A stretch of 64,000 nucleotides of DNA from Brevibacillus sp. DP1.3A. Its GTDB lineage: Bacteria; Bacillota; Bacilli; Brevibacillales; Brevibacillaceae. The notes beneath the pieces were generated by a model, which saw only the letters and a list, made by a program, of their open reading frames with translations, had not been told where the DNA came from and ran no database searches. Positions 18,004 to 27,786 of the stretch are shown here, one piece after another. Numbering within the stretch: position 1 is the stretch's first letter; each line of letters begins with the position of its first letter. Location of the stretch: contig NZ_CP085876.1 in NCBI RefSeq assembly GCF_013284245.2, positions 1,003,001 to 1,067,000 of the forward strand, written 5' to 3'. A program made the position numbers and the translations under genes.

Positions 18004-19626
18004 AATATACGCGTATTTAAAGTAGGAACCGCCGAGAGGGAAGATTACAAAGTCCTTCACCTTGTCGTTTTTCACATAAGCGTTGCCGCGGAAATGCAGT
18101 GGTGCCAGCGGCATTTCTTCCATGAGAATTTTTTCGGCGTCAAACATCAGTTGCTTGCGTTTTTGCTCGTCGGTCTCATAGTAGCTCTTATTGAGCAGAT
18201 CGCGGTATTCCTTGTTGTCGAAGCGAACGACGTTGTTGCCACCCAAGTCCTTGTACATTTCGAGGAAATTGATCGGGTCGTTGAAATCGGCTCCCCATAG
18301 CCAGATGCCGAAGTCGTACTTGCCATTTTGGACATCCTCGTTGAACACTTTCCATTCTGAGGTGCGAATGTCAATGTCGACTCCTAATGTTTTCTTCCAC
18401 TCGTCCTGGAGTGCTTGAGCCAGCTTCTTGTCCGTTTCTCCGGTGTCGTAGTAGTACGTGACTTTAGGGAATTGAGTCAGCCCGAGTTCTTTCATGCCTT
18501 CCGCCAAAAGCTGCTTGGCCATCGCCACATCCTCTTTAAAGTAGCCGTCCGGATTCAACCCCATGGAGACGGGAACCCAGCCATAAGCGGGCGGAACACC
18601 GGTCTGTAGGATGTTATCTACCAATTGCTGTCGGTTGATAGAATACGAAAACGCCTGGCGAATCTTTTTGTTGGTAAAAGGGGGCTTCTCTGTATTGAAG
18701 ATGACGGCTTTGGTTCCGGGGTTATCTGCGACGAGCAGCTTGCCTTCTTCCTTGATCTGACCAACCGCATCCGGTGACAAGCCAAAGGAAGGGTAGCCTC
18801 CCCAATCCAGATCGCCATTTTCAAACATGGACAGGGCGGTGTTGTTATCCTCGATGATGACAATATGGATCTGATCTAGCTTGACGTTGGCGCTGTCCCA
18901 ATAAGTAGGACTTTTGCTGAAGGTGAGCTTGGATTTGTGCTCCCACGTATCCATGATAAACGGGCCATTGCCGACAATCGTTTTGGCTTCTGTTGCCCAC
19001 TGGGGGTTGCTCTCGATGGTCTTTTTATGAAGTGGGTAGTAGGTAGTGAATGAGGTCAATTCGCGGAAGAACGGTGTTGGTGAGCACAAGGTGAAATCTA
19101 ATGTGTAGTCATCCTTTGCCTTTACCCCGACGTCTTCTGGCTTGCCTTTTCCGGAGTAAAAGTCCTCGCCCCCTTTGATATAGAAGAGCTGATACGCGTA
19201 GCCGGAAGCGGTTTTGGGGTCGAGATTGCGTTTGATGGCGTACTCAAAATCGTGAGCGGTAACAGGATCGCCATTGCTCCATTTGGCGTCCTTTCGAATG
19301 GTAAAAGTAAAATGAGTGAAGTCAGGAGTATGCGTGTAGCTCTCCGCGATGGCGTTGATCATCTGTCCTTGACGGTCGACGCTGGTCAGTCCTTCGAAGC
19401 TGAGATTGATCATGTCCATCGAGGTCGAATCTGTTGCAATGCCGGCATCCATCGTAGACGGCTCCCCGGTGATGCTCCATTGCAAGACCATTGGCTCTGA
19501 AGTAGTAGGCTTAGCTGTTGTTTCCGCTGGAGGGGATTGGATATTGTCGGCGGGCTTCGAGCTACAGCCGACTGAGAGACTAAACAACAAAACAGCAGTA
19601 GAAATGCCTAGTAGCCACTTGTTCAT
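17995..19626 (-). CDS. oligopeptide-binding lipoprotein of ABC importer (SBP family 5)
   Basis: 543 residues. Signal peptide with lipobox SVGC (Cys near residue 21), then an Ala/Pro/Thr linker and an OppA-type SBP_bac_5 domain (MVLQWSITGEPSTMDAG, FTIRKDAKWSNGDPVTAHDF, VGNGPFIMDTW, RQAFSYSINRQQLV). It is a second, distinct peptide-binding protein, with no permease or ATPase next to it. It probably docks to an importer elsewhere. Ribosome site GGAGGAC upstream of the ATG at 19626. Confidence 0.92.
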   Translation of the reverse strand: MNKWLLGISTAVLLFSLSVGCSSKPADNIQSPPAETTAKPTTSEPMVLQWSITGEPSTMDAGIATDSTSMDMINLSFEGLTSVDRQGQMINAIAESYTHTPDFTHFTFTIRKDAKWSNGDPVTAHDFEYAIKRNLDPKTASGYAYQLFYIKGGEDFYSGKGKPEDVGVKAKDDYTLDFTLCSPTPFFRELTSFTTYYPLHKKTIESNPQWATEAKTIVGNGPFIMDTWEHKSKLTFSKSPTYWDSANVKLDQIHIVIIEDNNTALSMFENGDLDWGGYPSFGLSPDAVGQIKEEGKLLVADNPGTKAVIFNTEKPPFTNKKIRQAFSYSINRQQLVDNILQTGVPPAYGWVPVSMGLNPDGYFKEDVAMAKQLLAEGMKELGLTQFPKVTYYYDTGETDKKLAQALQDEWKKTLGVDIDIRTSEWKVFNEDVQNGKYDFGIWLWGADFNDPINFLEMYKDLGGNNVVRFDNKEYRDLLNKSYYETDEQKRKQLMFDAEKILMEEMPLAPLHFRGNAYVKNDKVKDFVIFPLGGSYFKYAYIEK

Positions 19627-19807
19627 ACTGTCCTCCTGTTAAATTATTTGAAAAATAAGAAAATTTATAGTTCCTCAAAAGAATAATGCACAGCAACCAG
19701 TCAGTCATTCAACATAATGTATAAATATTCATCGGAAATCACGGTTACCTTTCGGAATAAATTCATACAATTTGTCCGTTACTTCATTAACTATCGATCT
19801 GAAGGGA

Positions 19808-19837
19808 CAACAAAAGCCACCCGCAAAAGGTGGCTTT
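19808..19837 (-). terminator. terminator of the DoxX gene
   Basis: Inverted repeat AAAGCCACC (19813-19821) / GGTGGCTTT (19829-19837); on the minus strand it is followed by TTTTGTTG. It lies just downstream of the minus-strand gene ending at 19861. The rest of the gap 19627-19812 is AT-rich and holds the unassigned promoter of the lipoprotein gene. Confidence 0.75.
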
Positions 19838-19860
19838 GTCATTAGGGAGGGAAAAAAGGA

Positions 19861-20430
19861 TTACTTGTTCATCGGCAAAACACCATCGCGCGATTTTCTC
19901 GTCCAAGGTGTTCCGAGATAAGAAAGCGCCCAGCGATCAAGACCATACCAGCCTGCAACCTTCCAAGCCAGAACGAGCCAAGTGGCAAAAACAAAAAGGA
20001 GTGGGTTGGTGCTGACCGTTCCTGCGAACAGAAAGCTGACGTTCATCAAGCCGCCGAAAAACGCTGCGATCCCTGTCAGGCATCCGAGGATCAAGCCGAG
20101 TCCGACGAGTACCTCACCCCAAGCAACGAGGAAGCCGAACACCTTGGCATTTGGCAATACCATATTTTCCAGGAACCAGGCGTACCACCCCGTTACGTCC
20201 TTTCCTTCGGCTGCTTTTGCTAAGGAGCCTTTTACGAACCCTTGAATCGCGCCGCCAGCCGCATCTCCGGTCCAGGCATCGGACTGGACTTTTTTCCATC
20301 CCGCAGTAATCCATGCATAGCCGACATACAGTCTGATGATCAACCAGAGCGCAGCCGATTTTGTGCTGGTGAACAGGAAGTGTGAAACAGGATTTTCAGG
20401 AATAATAATTTCGTTTTGACGATTTTGCAT
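19861..20430 (-). CDS. DoxX family membrane protein
   Basis: 189 residues, four membrane segments. The DoxX/DoxD-like features are LIIRLYVGYAWITAGWKKV in the first segment and AWGEVLVGLGLILGCLTG in the second or third. Such proteins are linked to oxidative-stress handling or quinone-related redox chemistry; the function here is unproven. Monocistronic by context, with GGAGGAC upstream of the start. Confidence 0.85.
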   Translation of the reverse strand: MQNRQNEIIIPENPVSHFLFTSTKSAALWLIIRLYVGYAWITAGWKKVQSDAWTGDAAGGAIQGFVKGSLAKAAEGKDVTGWYAWFLENMVLPNAKVFGFLVAWGEVLVGLGLILGCLTGIAAFFGGLMNVSFLFAGTVSTNPLLFVFATWLVLAWKVAGWYGLDRWALSYLGTPWTRKSRDGVLPMNK

Positions 20431-20610
20431 GTGGGTGTCCTCCTACATACGTTTTGAACATCTTTGTTCGAGCCGATTTTAACATAACAAATGGTGGTGT
20501 AGTGCGGTTTTGGGCATAAGTTCATACGGTGTTCATTGACACTATAAGCACGGTGTTAATGGTAAATCCTAGTGTATATATTGCCAAAATACAGTAAACT
20601 CATGAAAGGA

Positions 20611-20640
20611 TTGACAAGTTAAGATGTGGTAAATTATGTT
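20611..20640 (+). promoter_or_regulatory. candidate promoter of chemoreceptor gene
   Basis: TTGACA (20611-20616), 18-bp spacer, TATGTT (20635-20640). TTATGTTAA is repeated at 20634 and 20645. No sigma-D consensus was recognised. Confidence 0.35.
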
Positions 20641-20679
20641 AAGTTATGTTAAAAAAATAAAACTTCTTGGAGCAGACTT

Positions 20680-22746
20680 ATGAAACGAATGTGGATGTCT
20701 TTTCGTACTAAGCTTACCTTGATGATTTCTTTATTTACGATGCTGGTAGCCATTGTGTTGTCTATTATTGACTATGCTCAGTTCAAGGCGAATATTATTT
20801 CTGACCAAGCGGTACAGTACCAGCTGGTAGAGGATCATGTCACGAATGCAGTGAAGAATGTGGATATGGCATACGGCGTTTTTGAGAAAGACATGGCAAC
20901 CCGCATGCAGCAAACACTGCAAGTGTTAACGAATAATTATCGGCAAAATCCAGGGGTGGAGAAGTGGGACTATGTAGCCCTGCGTGAGCAGTATGGGATG
21001 GATATTTTCATCATTGACCGAAATATCAAGGTCGTTCATTCCAGCGTCAAAACCGATATTGGGCTTGATTTCAGCAATGCCGGGGCATTTACGGAGCTGT
21101 TGAAAAAGCGGATCGATGGAAAAGAGTTTTCTGCCGATGGCATGGAGGTTTCCGTCAATACAGGTCAAATCAAAAAGTTCGCTTATCTCCCTACATTTGA
21201 CCAGAAGTACCTGTTTGAAGTCAGTGTGAATTTGCAGGACAGCGCTCTTTTCCAGACCTTTAATTTCTTGGCTGTGTCGCAGGCGATCACGGAGAAATAC
21301 GGCATGGTAAAAGACATTCTGGTCTTTTCTCATGATGGCTACGCTTTGGGGAGAACAGGGAGCGACGGGAAAGCCTTGCGGGTGATCGAGAGTCACTTGC
21401 CGATTTTTACGGAAGCATACCAATCACAAGAGATCAAAGAGTTTCATGAAAAAACAGAGGAGAAAGATCTCACTTATCGCCTCGTCCCGTACAAGCTAGG
21501 CAAAGATCCCAATGATCTCAGCCGATCACGTGTCATCAAGATTGTGTATGACAATACGGAGCTGAACCAGAAGCTGGCGGACAATCTGGAGTCCGTTGTC
21601 TGGAAGCTGGTATGTTCCGTGGCAGGAGCGTTGCTTCTATCCTTCTTGCTGAGTCGCTGGATTACCCGCCCAATTGATCAAATGAGGGAGATCATTACGC
21701 AGACGGCTCAATTTGATTTGCGGGAAAAAATGGCGGTGAACGAGCAGGGCACGCAGGATGAGATTGGATTGACAGCACAGTCGATCATTGTCATGCGTGA
21801 GCAATTGAGCGAGGTTGTGAGCAAGCTAGCAGCGGTGTCCCACTCGGTCGCTGAAAATGCGCAAAGCGCGAAGCAAGCTACTAACAAAGTAAGCGAGCAG
21901 TCCAGCGGAACCGCGGAGGCTACGGGCATCTTGCTCGCCCATATGCAGGAGACGATGGCGGCCACAGAAGAGATGAATGCGACCTTGAACGATATGGAGA
22001 CCGTCATTCACTCGATTACGAAAAGAACAGAAGTAGCGGCTGCGACCGCGCAGGATGTCAGCTCGCGGGCAACTGCTTTGCGGGAACATGCATTGGCTGC
22101 AGATAAAATGACGACAGAGCTGTATATGAATGTGAAGGCACAAACGGAAATTGCGATCACCGACTCGAAGGAATCGATGGAAAAAATCAACCTGTTGGCA
22201 GAGGCGATACTCACAATCTCTGAGCAGACGAATCTGTTGGCATTGAATGCGGCGATTGAAGCTGCACGTGCGGGAGACAGCGGTAGAGGGTTTTCTGTCG
22301 TAGCGGATGAGATACGCAGACTGGCGACGCAATCGTCTGAGGTCGTGATTGATATTCAACGCATTATCCAGGTCACGGGCGAATCTGTAGACAATTTGGC
22401 GACTCATTCGTCGAGCGTCTTGGACTTTATCGAAACGCGGGTCATTCCTGACTATGATAGCATGATGGAAACATCGGAGAAGTACAATTTGGATGCGCAT
22501 CGTTTCCATACGTTGCTAGAAGAATTCAATGCGTCTTTTGAAGAGTTGAATTCTACAATCAGCAGTGTGGTTTCTGTCGTGGAGCAAGTGACGAACTCGA
22601 TGGAGAAAAGTGCCCACAGTGTGGAGGCGATCACAGAGCAATCTCGCATTATTGCGGATAACAATCAGCAGGTCGCGGCTATTTCAGAGCGAAATGTCGG
22701 CTTGACGCAGACGATGGAAGAGATCGTGCATCGCTTCAAAATCTAA
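20680..22746 (+). CDS. methyl-accepting chemotaxis protein
   Basis: 688-residue transmembrane chemoreceptor. First membrane segment about residues 10-30, extracellular Cache-type sensor about 35-300, second membrane segment about 308-328, HAMP about 330-385, then the signalling coiled coil with hairpin tip [19 protein letters not shown] near residue 530. Ligand unknown. The Cache domain would usually bind amino acids, peptides or organic acids, and peptide-uptake genes lie nearby. Monocistronic. Confidence 0.93.
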   Translation: MKRMWMSFRTKLTLMISLFTMLVAIVLSIIDYAQFKANIISDQAVQYQLVEDHVTNAVKNVDMAYGVFEKDMATRMQQTLQVLTNNYRQNPGVEKWDYVALREQYGMDIFIIDRNIKVVHSSVKTDIGLDFSNAGAFTELLKKRIDGKEFSADGMEVSVNTGQIKKFAYLPTFDQKYLFEVSVNLQDSALFQTFNFLAVSQAITEKYGMVKDILVFSHDGYALGRTGSDGKALRVIESHLPIFTEAYQSQEIKEFHEKTEEKDLTYRLVPYKLGKDPNDLSRSRVIKIVYDNTELNQKLADNLESVVWKLVCSVAGALLLSFLLSRWITRPIDQMREIITQTAQFDLREKMAVNEQGTQDEIGLTAQSIIVMREQLSEVVSKLAAVSHSVAENAQSAKQATNKVSEQSSGTAEATGILLAHMQETMAATEEMNATLNDMETVIHSITKRTEVAAATAQDVSSRATALREHALAADKMTTELYMNVKAQTEIAITDSKESMEKINLLAEAILTISEQTNLLALNAAIEAARAGDSGRGFSVVADEIRRLATQSSEVVIDIQRIIQVTGESVDNLATHSSSVLDFIETRVIPDYDSMMETSEKYNLDAHRFHTLLEEFNASFEELNSTISSVVSVVEQVTNSMEKSAHSVEAITEQSRIIADNNQQVAAISERNVGLTQTMEEIVHRFKI

Positions 22747-22751
22747 GAGTG

Positions 22752-22795
22752 CCCCCCTTTCTAGTGAAAAATGGAAGGGGGGGTTGTTAATATAT
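22752..22795 (+). terminator. probable terminator of chemoreceptor gene
   Basis: CCCCCCTT (22752-22759) / AAGGGGGG (22775-22782) stem followed by a poor T-rich tract. Confidence 0.5.
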
Positions 22796-22844
22796 TTTCA
22801 GGAAGGATGTAGGCAGAAAATAAAAGTTTTCACGGAGGGTATGT

Positions 22845-23417
22845 ATGAAAACCTATATTTACATGGTCAGGCACGGAGAATCACCAAAAACCGAAGGAGA
22901 CGAAAGAACACGAGGACTGACTGAAAAAGGTTGGTCAGATGCCTGTATCATTACTCAATTGTTGAAAGACGAGGGGATAGATGCGTTCATTTCAAGTCCG
23001 TATCAAAGGGCAATGGCAACCATAGAAGAACTAGCCCAGTCCGTAGGGAAAGAGATCGTCGTTTTAGAAGAGCTGAGAGAACTCGTTTTTATCGGAAACA
23101 ATCAAATCATGGCTGATAGCGAATTGTATCCATTAGTAAAGAGGATGTTTACTGAGCCAGACTTTTCTTTACTTGGAGGAGAGTCCATCGCAATTTGTCG
23201 GAATCGTGTGGTAAGTACGTTGCGAAAAATTTTAGAGCAATATAGAGGGCAGAAAGTTGTAATCGGAACGCATGGTGCCGTTATGACTTTGATGATGGGG
23301 TACTTTGACAGTCAGTACGATTTGGATTTTTTATTGACGACGTCCAAGCCTGATATTTACAAAATGGAGTTTCAGGGTGAAGTGCTCGTAGAAACGAAGC
23401 GATTATGGAGGAACTGA
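22845..23417 (+). CDS. histidine phosphatase family protein
   Basis: 190 residues of the phosphoglycerate-mutase-like superfamily. The catalytic RHGE motif is at residues 9-12 (MVRHGES). A second RH-like region lies in ISSPYQRAMATIEEL, and the late catalytic His is in VIGTHGAVM. Probably a cytoplasmic phosphatase of unknown substrate. It lies 30 bp before the SMI1-like gene and may be cotranscribed with it. Confidence 0.88.
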   Translation: MKTYIYMVRHGESPKTEGDERTRGLTEKGWSDACIITQLLKDEGIDAFISSPYQRAMATIEELAQSVGKEIVVLEELRELVFIGNNQIMADSELYPLVKRMFTEPDFSLLGGESIAICRNRVVSTLRKILEQYRGQKVVIGTHGAVMTLMMGYFDSQYDLDFLLTTSKPDIYKMEFQGEVLVETKRLWRN

Positions 23418-23447
23418 CTTTATATAAGGAAAAAGGAGGTCTTACAT

Positions 23448-24014
23448 ATGGATATAAAAGAGTATATCAAGAATGGTTTTGAAGCTTACTATGCCCGATA
23501 TAACCAAGTGACAGAGGAAGGTTTTTGCAGATGGATGCGGCCAGACGTCCCTGATGTCATGAAAGTAGCTGATGTCGATGAAGAGTGGTCCAGATGGAAG
23601 CTGGTTCCTTCTACCGTAAGTCACGAGGATGTGGCTTCGCTAGAAAAAGAATTTGGGTTGAAATTTCCGGAGTGGTATAAAGCCTTCATTTCTGCTTATC
23701 ATCATTATTTCGACGTCATTCCTGAACAAGGGATTGATGAGCCATTCGATCGTATTAAAGATATGTACAGCCCGTTGCTTTGCAAGTTAGGCTACCTTCC
23801 TTTTTCATGGGATACAGAGTACGGAAAAATACGATGTATCGATTTGCAAGAAAGCCCGGATGAAGAGAAGTGTGGAATCTATGAAATTGACCATGAAATT
23901 TTGTTTGAAATGGATGAAGAAAATACAGAACGCAACGAATTGAAAGAATCACTGATCTTTTTATATCCGAATTTCAAAACTTATTTTGACCACACTTTTT
24001 TAGAACGTGCATGA
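23448..24014 (+). CDS. SMI1/KNR4 family protein
   Basis: 188 residues; strong ribosome site AAAAAGGAGG. The SMI1/KNR4 pattern VASLEKEFGLKFPEWYKAFISAY appears at about residues 60-85, with LGYLPFSWDTEYGKIRCID later. Members often act as immunity proteins against polymorphic toxins, but no toxin gene is beside it. An orphan immunity or housekeeping role is equally possible. Confidence 0.8.
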   Translation: MDIKEYIKNGFEAYYARYNQVTEEGFCRWMRPDVPDVMKVADVDEEWSRWKLVPSTVSHEDVASLEKEFGLKFPEWYKAFISAYHHYFDVIPEQGIDEPFDRIKDMYSPLLCKLGYLPFSWDTEYGKIRCIDLQESPDEEKCGIYEIDHEILFEMDEENTERNELKESLIFLYPNFKTYFDHTFLERA

Positions 24015-24023
24015 CGCGAAATC

Positions 24024-24060
24024 AAACCCTCTTTCACGAAAATAGGAAAGAGGGTTTTTC
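24024..24060 (+). terminator. intrinsic terminator
   Basis: Stem AAACCCTCTTTC (24024-24035) / GAAAGAGGGTTT (24046-24057), T-tract to 24059; also suited to stop minus-strand transcription. Confidence 0.85.
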
Positions 24061-24102
24061 TTGTGAGATTTTTGTGAGATTGTTTGCTACGCTAGGAGCC
24101 GA

Positions 24103-24969
24103 CTACGACTCTACGAATCTTAACTTTTCAGGATTTCTGACAAAGTAGAGGTTGTGAATAACTCCGTGTTCGATATGAAAAAACACCACGGTGTCGATTC
24201 TGCCGTCCAGTCTGATCACAAACCCGGTCTGGTTGTTTAAAGGTGCGAGCTCTACGGAGAAATCTGAACGCTTTGAGAAGCCGCGCATCAAGCCGAGTAA
24301 GAAGGAAGCCACGCGTTCGCCAGACAAGATCGGATGCAGAGCTGCGGTGACCTTGCCGCCGCCGTCGGAGAGCAATACCGCATCTGTGGCAAGCAGAGTG
24401 AGCAATGTCTCGACATTTCCGTGCTCCAACGCAGACAGAAAACGGCCGATCCATTCTTCGCCGAGCTCTTTTTCTGGGATGAGATGAGATTCCTCTGGGT
24501 CAATCCCCATTTTCTTTTTTGCCCGACTAACAATCTTGCGGCAATTCGCTTCGGTTTTTCCAACCAGCTCGGCAATCTCGTCATATTGGAAGTCAAAGGC
24601 TTCTCGCAGGACGAATACCGCTCGTTCTGGGGGAGACAGCCGCTCCAACAGGACGAGCATCGCGTAGGATAGCAAGTCTTTGGTAATGACAGAATCATAG
24701 CTGTTTGCATCAGGGGTAGAGATGGGCTCTGGTAGCCATGGTCCAGTATACAGCTCCCGTTTTTTGCGAGCAGATTTTAACAAATCGAGGCAGCGGTTTG
24801 TGGTCATTTTGCACAGGTAAGCCTTCGGTTCGTCCATCTGTTCCAGCGAGACATCATGGGCCTTCACGAATACGTCCTGCACGATATCCTCCGCATCCGT
24901 GGCCGAGCCGAGCATCTGATAGGCGAGGCGGAACATGAGCCCCTTATATTGTTTGTACAGAGCCTCCAT
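24103..24969 (-). CDS. ECF41-type RNA polymerase sigma factor
   Basis: 288 residues. Sigma region 2 (about 1-70) and region 4 (about 105-155) are followed by a SnoaL-like C-terminal domain that in this group controls sigma activity. Three group signatures are visible: WLPEP (78-82) in the linker, DGGGK (202-206) and NPEKL near the C terminus. Known ECF41 factors lack an anti-sigma and drive a neighbouring carboxymuconolactone decarboxylase, oxidoreductase or epimerase gene. The upstream oxidoreductase gene fits that pattern and has an ECF41-like promoter. Confidence 0.92.
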   Translation of the reverse strand: MEALYKQYKGLMFRLAYQMLGSATDAEDIVQDVFVKAHDVSLEQMDEPKAYLCKMTTNRCLDLLKSARKKRELYTGPWLPEPISTPDANSYDSVITKDLLSYAMLVLLERLSPPERAVFVLREAFDFQYDEIAELVGKTEANCRKIVSRAKKKMGIDPEESHLIPEKELGEEWIGRFLSALEHGNVETLLTLLATDAVLLSDGGGKVTAALHPILSGERVASFLLGLMRGFSKRSDFSVELAPLNNQTGFVIRLDGRIDTVVFFHIEHGVIHNLYFVRNPEKLRFVES

Positions 24970-25015
24970 GGCTGTGTCACTTCCTCTTGTATCTTCGTAC
25001 GTCCCTATTTTTTTC

Positions 25016-26188
25016 CTATTTTATCATGCTGGCAACATTCCAGGTGAACTGGCGAAGCTTCCACCCCAATTTCCCTGTCAAAATGATATCGAGTCCCCAT
25101 TTTCTCGTCCAAACCATTCCGCGTTCAGGGCCGAGTCCGACGCAGTAAATGTCCATGTAGCTTTTGTGTGCAGGGGCAGGGGTTCCATCCAAGTCAGCCA
25201 GCACAATTTTGCCCAAACGTATCGCCTGCCCGGAGGCTTCCTTGCATGTCATCGTGTCCGCTTGCCCGCTGGCTGGATCTACGATGCGCGCACAATCGCC
25301 AATACTGTACACCCCCGGCGTTCCCGCTACACGATAGGATTCATCGACGACCACCTGTCCGTGTGTGGTCAGTGGCACGCCCATGCTGCGCAATGCGGGA
25401 TTGGGCAAGAGTCCGAGCGACCAGACGCACAGCCCGACAGCAAGCATGCGACCACTGGCTAGCGTCAGTATTCCGTCCCGCTCATGAAATGCCTTTTGAC
25501 CATGCAGAATGGTAACGCCGCCATCTGTGAGTGCACTCTCCAGCTTGCGCCCCATTTTGGCAGGGCCTTCCGAAAACAAACGATTTTGTGCGTTGATGAG
25601 ATAGACGTTGACTTCATCAGGATGGATGCCGAGGTTCTTCGCTTCCTCACGCATAGCGAAAGCCAGCTCCGCAGCGGTCTCCATCCCGCTGATACCCGCT
25701 CCCGCAACGGCGATCGTCAACAATCGCTCACGTTCGGATGGCTGCTTTTCATGGACGGCTTGGCGCATATTGGCAAGCCACTTATCCCGAATCGACTCGG
25801 CCGCCTTGACGCCCGTCAAAGCGATGCCGCCTTGTTCTGACTCCGGTTGGCGAATGACGCTTCCTACTGCCAGGATGAGAATGTCGTAGGGCAACGCCTG
25901 CTCTTGACCGTTTTTGTTCCGGAATAAGAGGCTTTTCTCCTTCCCTTTGATCGACGTGACTGTACCTTGGACGAATTCGACGCCCTCTGGAAACAGGCTT
26001 TCTAGAGGAATTGAGATATCTGTTTTGGCAGCAGCTGGTTTGAACAACAGGACTTTGCGAAGGTGATGAGGCTCTCTATCGATTAAGATGAAGCGGATCG
26101 GGCGTCCTTTGCAGGTATCGCGAACGGCTTTTAGTGCGTGGATACCAGCGTACCCGCCTCCGACAATCACACATGTTTGTTCTTTCAT
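25016..26188 (-). CDS. NADH dehydrogenase-like FAD-dependent oxidoreductase
   Basis: 390 residues from ATG 26188 behind GAGGAGCTGATTGGC; a longer in-frame extension lacks a ribosome site. FAD-binding GGGYAG at residues 10-15, a second Rossmann motif AGAGISGMETA for NAD(P)H, and the C-terminal FAD contact YSIGDCAR. It belongs to the NDH-2/COG1252 family. Likely reoxidises NAD(P)H toward quinones or another acceptor. It is the probable target of the ECF41 sigma encoded 46 bp downstream. Confidence 0.87.
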   Translation of the reverse strand: MKEQTCVIVGGGYAGIHALKAVRDTCKGRPIRFILIDREPHHLRKVLLFKPAAAKTDISIPLESLFPEGVEFVQGTVTSIKGKEKSLLFRNKNGQEQALPYDILILAVGSVIRQPESEQGGIALTGVKAAESIRDKWLANMRQAVHEKQPSERERLLTIAVAGAGISGMETAAELAFAMREEAKNLGIHPDEVNVYLINAQNRLFSEGPAKMGRKLESALTDGGVTILHGQKAFHERDGILTLASGRMLAVGLCVWSLGLLPNPALRSMGVPLTTHGQVVVDESYRVAGTPGVYSIGDCARIVDPASGQADTMTCKEASGQAIRLGKIVLADLDGTPAPAHKSYMDIYCVGLGPERGMVWTRKWGLDIILTGKLGWKLRQFTWNVASMIK

Positions 26189-26220
26189 GCCAATCAGCTC
26201 CTCGTTTAGTTTGACCATAT

Positions 26221-26247
26221 AACGAGAGAGGGAGCGATTGTGTGACA
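26221..26247 (-). promoter_or_regulatory. ECF41-type promoter
   Basis: On the minus strand TGTCACA (complement of 26241-26247), 16-bp spacer, CGTT (26224-26221), 33 bp before the oxidoreductase ATG. It matches the known ECF41 pattern TGTCACA-N16-CGTC except for the last base. Confidence 0.65.
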
Positions 26248-26331
26248 CACCGCAAGAGGAAAATGTCGAAGAAAATCGAATAGGGATTAGATGGGAAGCT
26301 AGACATCTGAGTTCGTAGGAGGATTCCAAGC

Positions 26332-27072
26332 ATGTCATACAACATCTACACTTTCGCACAAAGATCGGATTTAAACGATCAAGCTGATGCACTAATCGAA
26401 GCAAGCTGGTCTGCCTTCATGCTCAATGATGAAGTGGCTAACGAATATTATGGTCATCTGTATGACTGGTTCTCTCCTTATCAATTTATGCTGACGGACG
26501 AGGCTGACAAGGTGATCGCTGTAGGAAATGCGATTCCATTTTATTGGGATGGCACTTCGGAAGGGCTACCAAAAGGGTGGGATGATGTCTTTCTGCAAGG
26601 GATTGAAGACTACCGCCAAGAAAAACAGCCAAACGCGATATCGGCACTCTCCATCTCCATCGATCCCCACTATCGTGGACACGGTCTCAGCGAGCAGATG
26701 GTTACGGCGATGAAGGATATCGCCAAGGAAAATGGCTTGGTGCACTTGGTGGCACCCGTACGTCCATCGCTCAAGCACAAGTACCCGCTCACGCCCATGG
26801 ATAAGTATGTTCAGTGGAAAACGACCGATGACGCTCCGTTTGATCCGTGGGTGCGCACGCATTGGAAACTGGGAGCGACGATCATGCAGGTTGCGCCGGA
26901 ATCCATGCTGATCAAAGGAAGCTTGACGGATTGGGAAAGCTGGACAGGGATGAAATTCCCGGAGTCCGGATCGTACATCATTCCAGACGCATTAGTTCCC
27001 GTGCAGGTTGACGTGGAAAAGGACGAAGTGGTATATATCGAGCCGAATATTTGGATGCAGCATGTTTTGTAG
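26332..27072 (+). CDS. GNAT-fold acetyltransferase-like protein
   Basis: 246 residues; GGAGG ahead of the ATG. The segment SISIDPHYRGHGLSEQMV has the GNAT acetyl-CoA loop (R-G-H-G-L-S). The large insert and C-terminal extension are unlike small GNATs and are of a type also found beside polyketide and secondary-metabolite genes. Substrate unknown. Confidence 0.75.
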   Translation: MSYNIYTFAQRSDLNDQADALIEASWSAFMLNDEVANEYYGHLYDWFSPYQFMLTDEADKVIAVGNAIPFYWDGTSEGLPKGWDDVFLQGIEDYRQEKQPNAISALSISIDPHYRGHGLSEQMVTAMKDIAKENGLVHLVAPVRPSLKHKYPLTPMDKYVQWKTTDDAPFDPWVRTHWKLGATIMQVAPESMLIKGSLTDWESWTGMKFPESGSYIIPDALVPVQVDVEKDEVVYIEPNIWMQHVL

Positions 27073-27162
27073 AGCGATCCAAAAGGTTTGGTTTTTGGAA
27101 AAGGAAGAACAAACAGCGAAGTAGCCGTTGTGGAAACCACAGCGGTTTCTTTTTGCATTTTC

Positions 27163-27187
27163 TGTCACCTTTTTGCCGTGAGACGGA
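27163..27187 (+). promoter_or_regulatory. candidate ECF-type autoregulatory promoter
   Basis: TGTCAC (27163-27168), 15-bp spacer, CGGA (27184-27187), 42 bp before the sigma gene start; shape typical of ECF promoters, not proven. Confidence 0.35.
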
Positions 27188-27228
27188 TCATACCTAATAG
27201 CAAGCAATCAACGGATGAGGTGAACGGG

Positions 27229-27786
27229 TTGAACGAAGCAGAAACAATGCCAGCCAGTCTGGAGGTTACACGGGAAGCCAGACTGAAATGGCTGATGCAG
27301 CAATACGGGGAGAAGATTTTTCATCTGGTGAGTCTCACGGTAAAGAATCATGCGTTGGCGGACGATATTACCCAAAACGTGTTTATCCAAGCATATCGGC
27401 ATCTCGATCAGTTCCGCGGGGACGGGCAGATCAAGCATTGGCTCTACAAGATCGCGATGAATGAAAGCAAAAAGCATTTTCGGTCGTGGTCGTTCCGCAA
27501 CATTTTTCCGACGATGGATGATCATCTGGGCGACCTGATGGATCGGCAGGCAAACAATCAGGTAGAGGAAGAGATTTTAAACCGGGTGAAGCGGGAAGAG
27601 GTCGTCACGTACATTCAATCCCTCGCACCGAAGTACAGGCAGGTTATCCTCCTGCATTATTACGAAGACCTGTCGATTGCGGAAGTTGCGGACATTCTCG
27701 CGGTTTCGCAAGAGGTCGTCCGTACGCGTTTGCATCGAGCCAGGAAGCAATTGAAGGAGACCATGTCGAAGGAGGTAAAAGGATGA
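27229..27786 (+). CDS. ECF RNA polymerase sigma factor
   Basis: 185 residues from TTG 27229, chosen because ATGAGGTG (27214-27221) is 7 bp upstream. Region 2 includes LADDITQNVFIQAYRHLDQF and IKHWLYKIAMNESKKHFRS; region 4 is LAPKYRQVILLHYYEDLSIAEVADIL... The stop overlaps the start of the anti-sigma gene by 4 bp. It probably responds to envelope stress through its membrane-bound partner. Confidence 0.9.
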   Translation: MNEAETMPASLEVTREARLKWLMQQYGEKIFHLVSLTVKNHALADDITQNVFIQAYRHLDQFRGDGQIKHWLYKIAMNESKKHFRSWSFRNIFPTMDDHLGDLMDRQANNQVEEEILNRVKREEVVTYIQSLAPKYRQVILLHYYEDLSIAEVADILAVSQEVVRTRLHRARKQLKETMSKEVKG

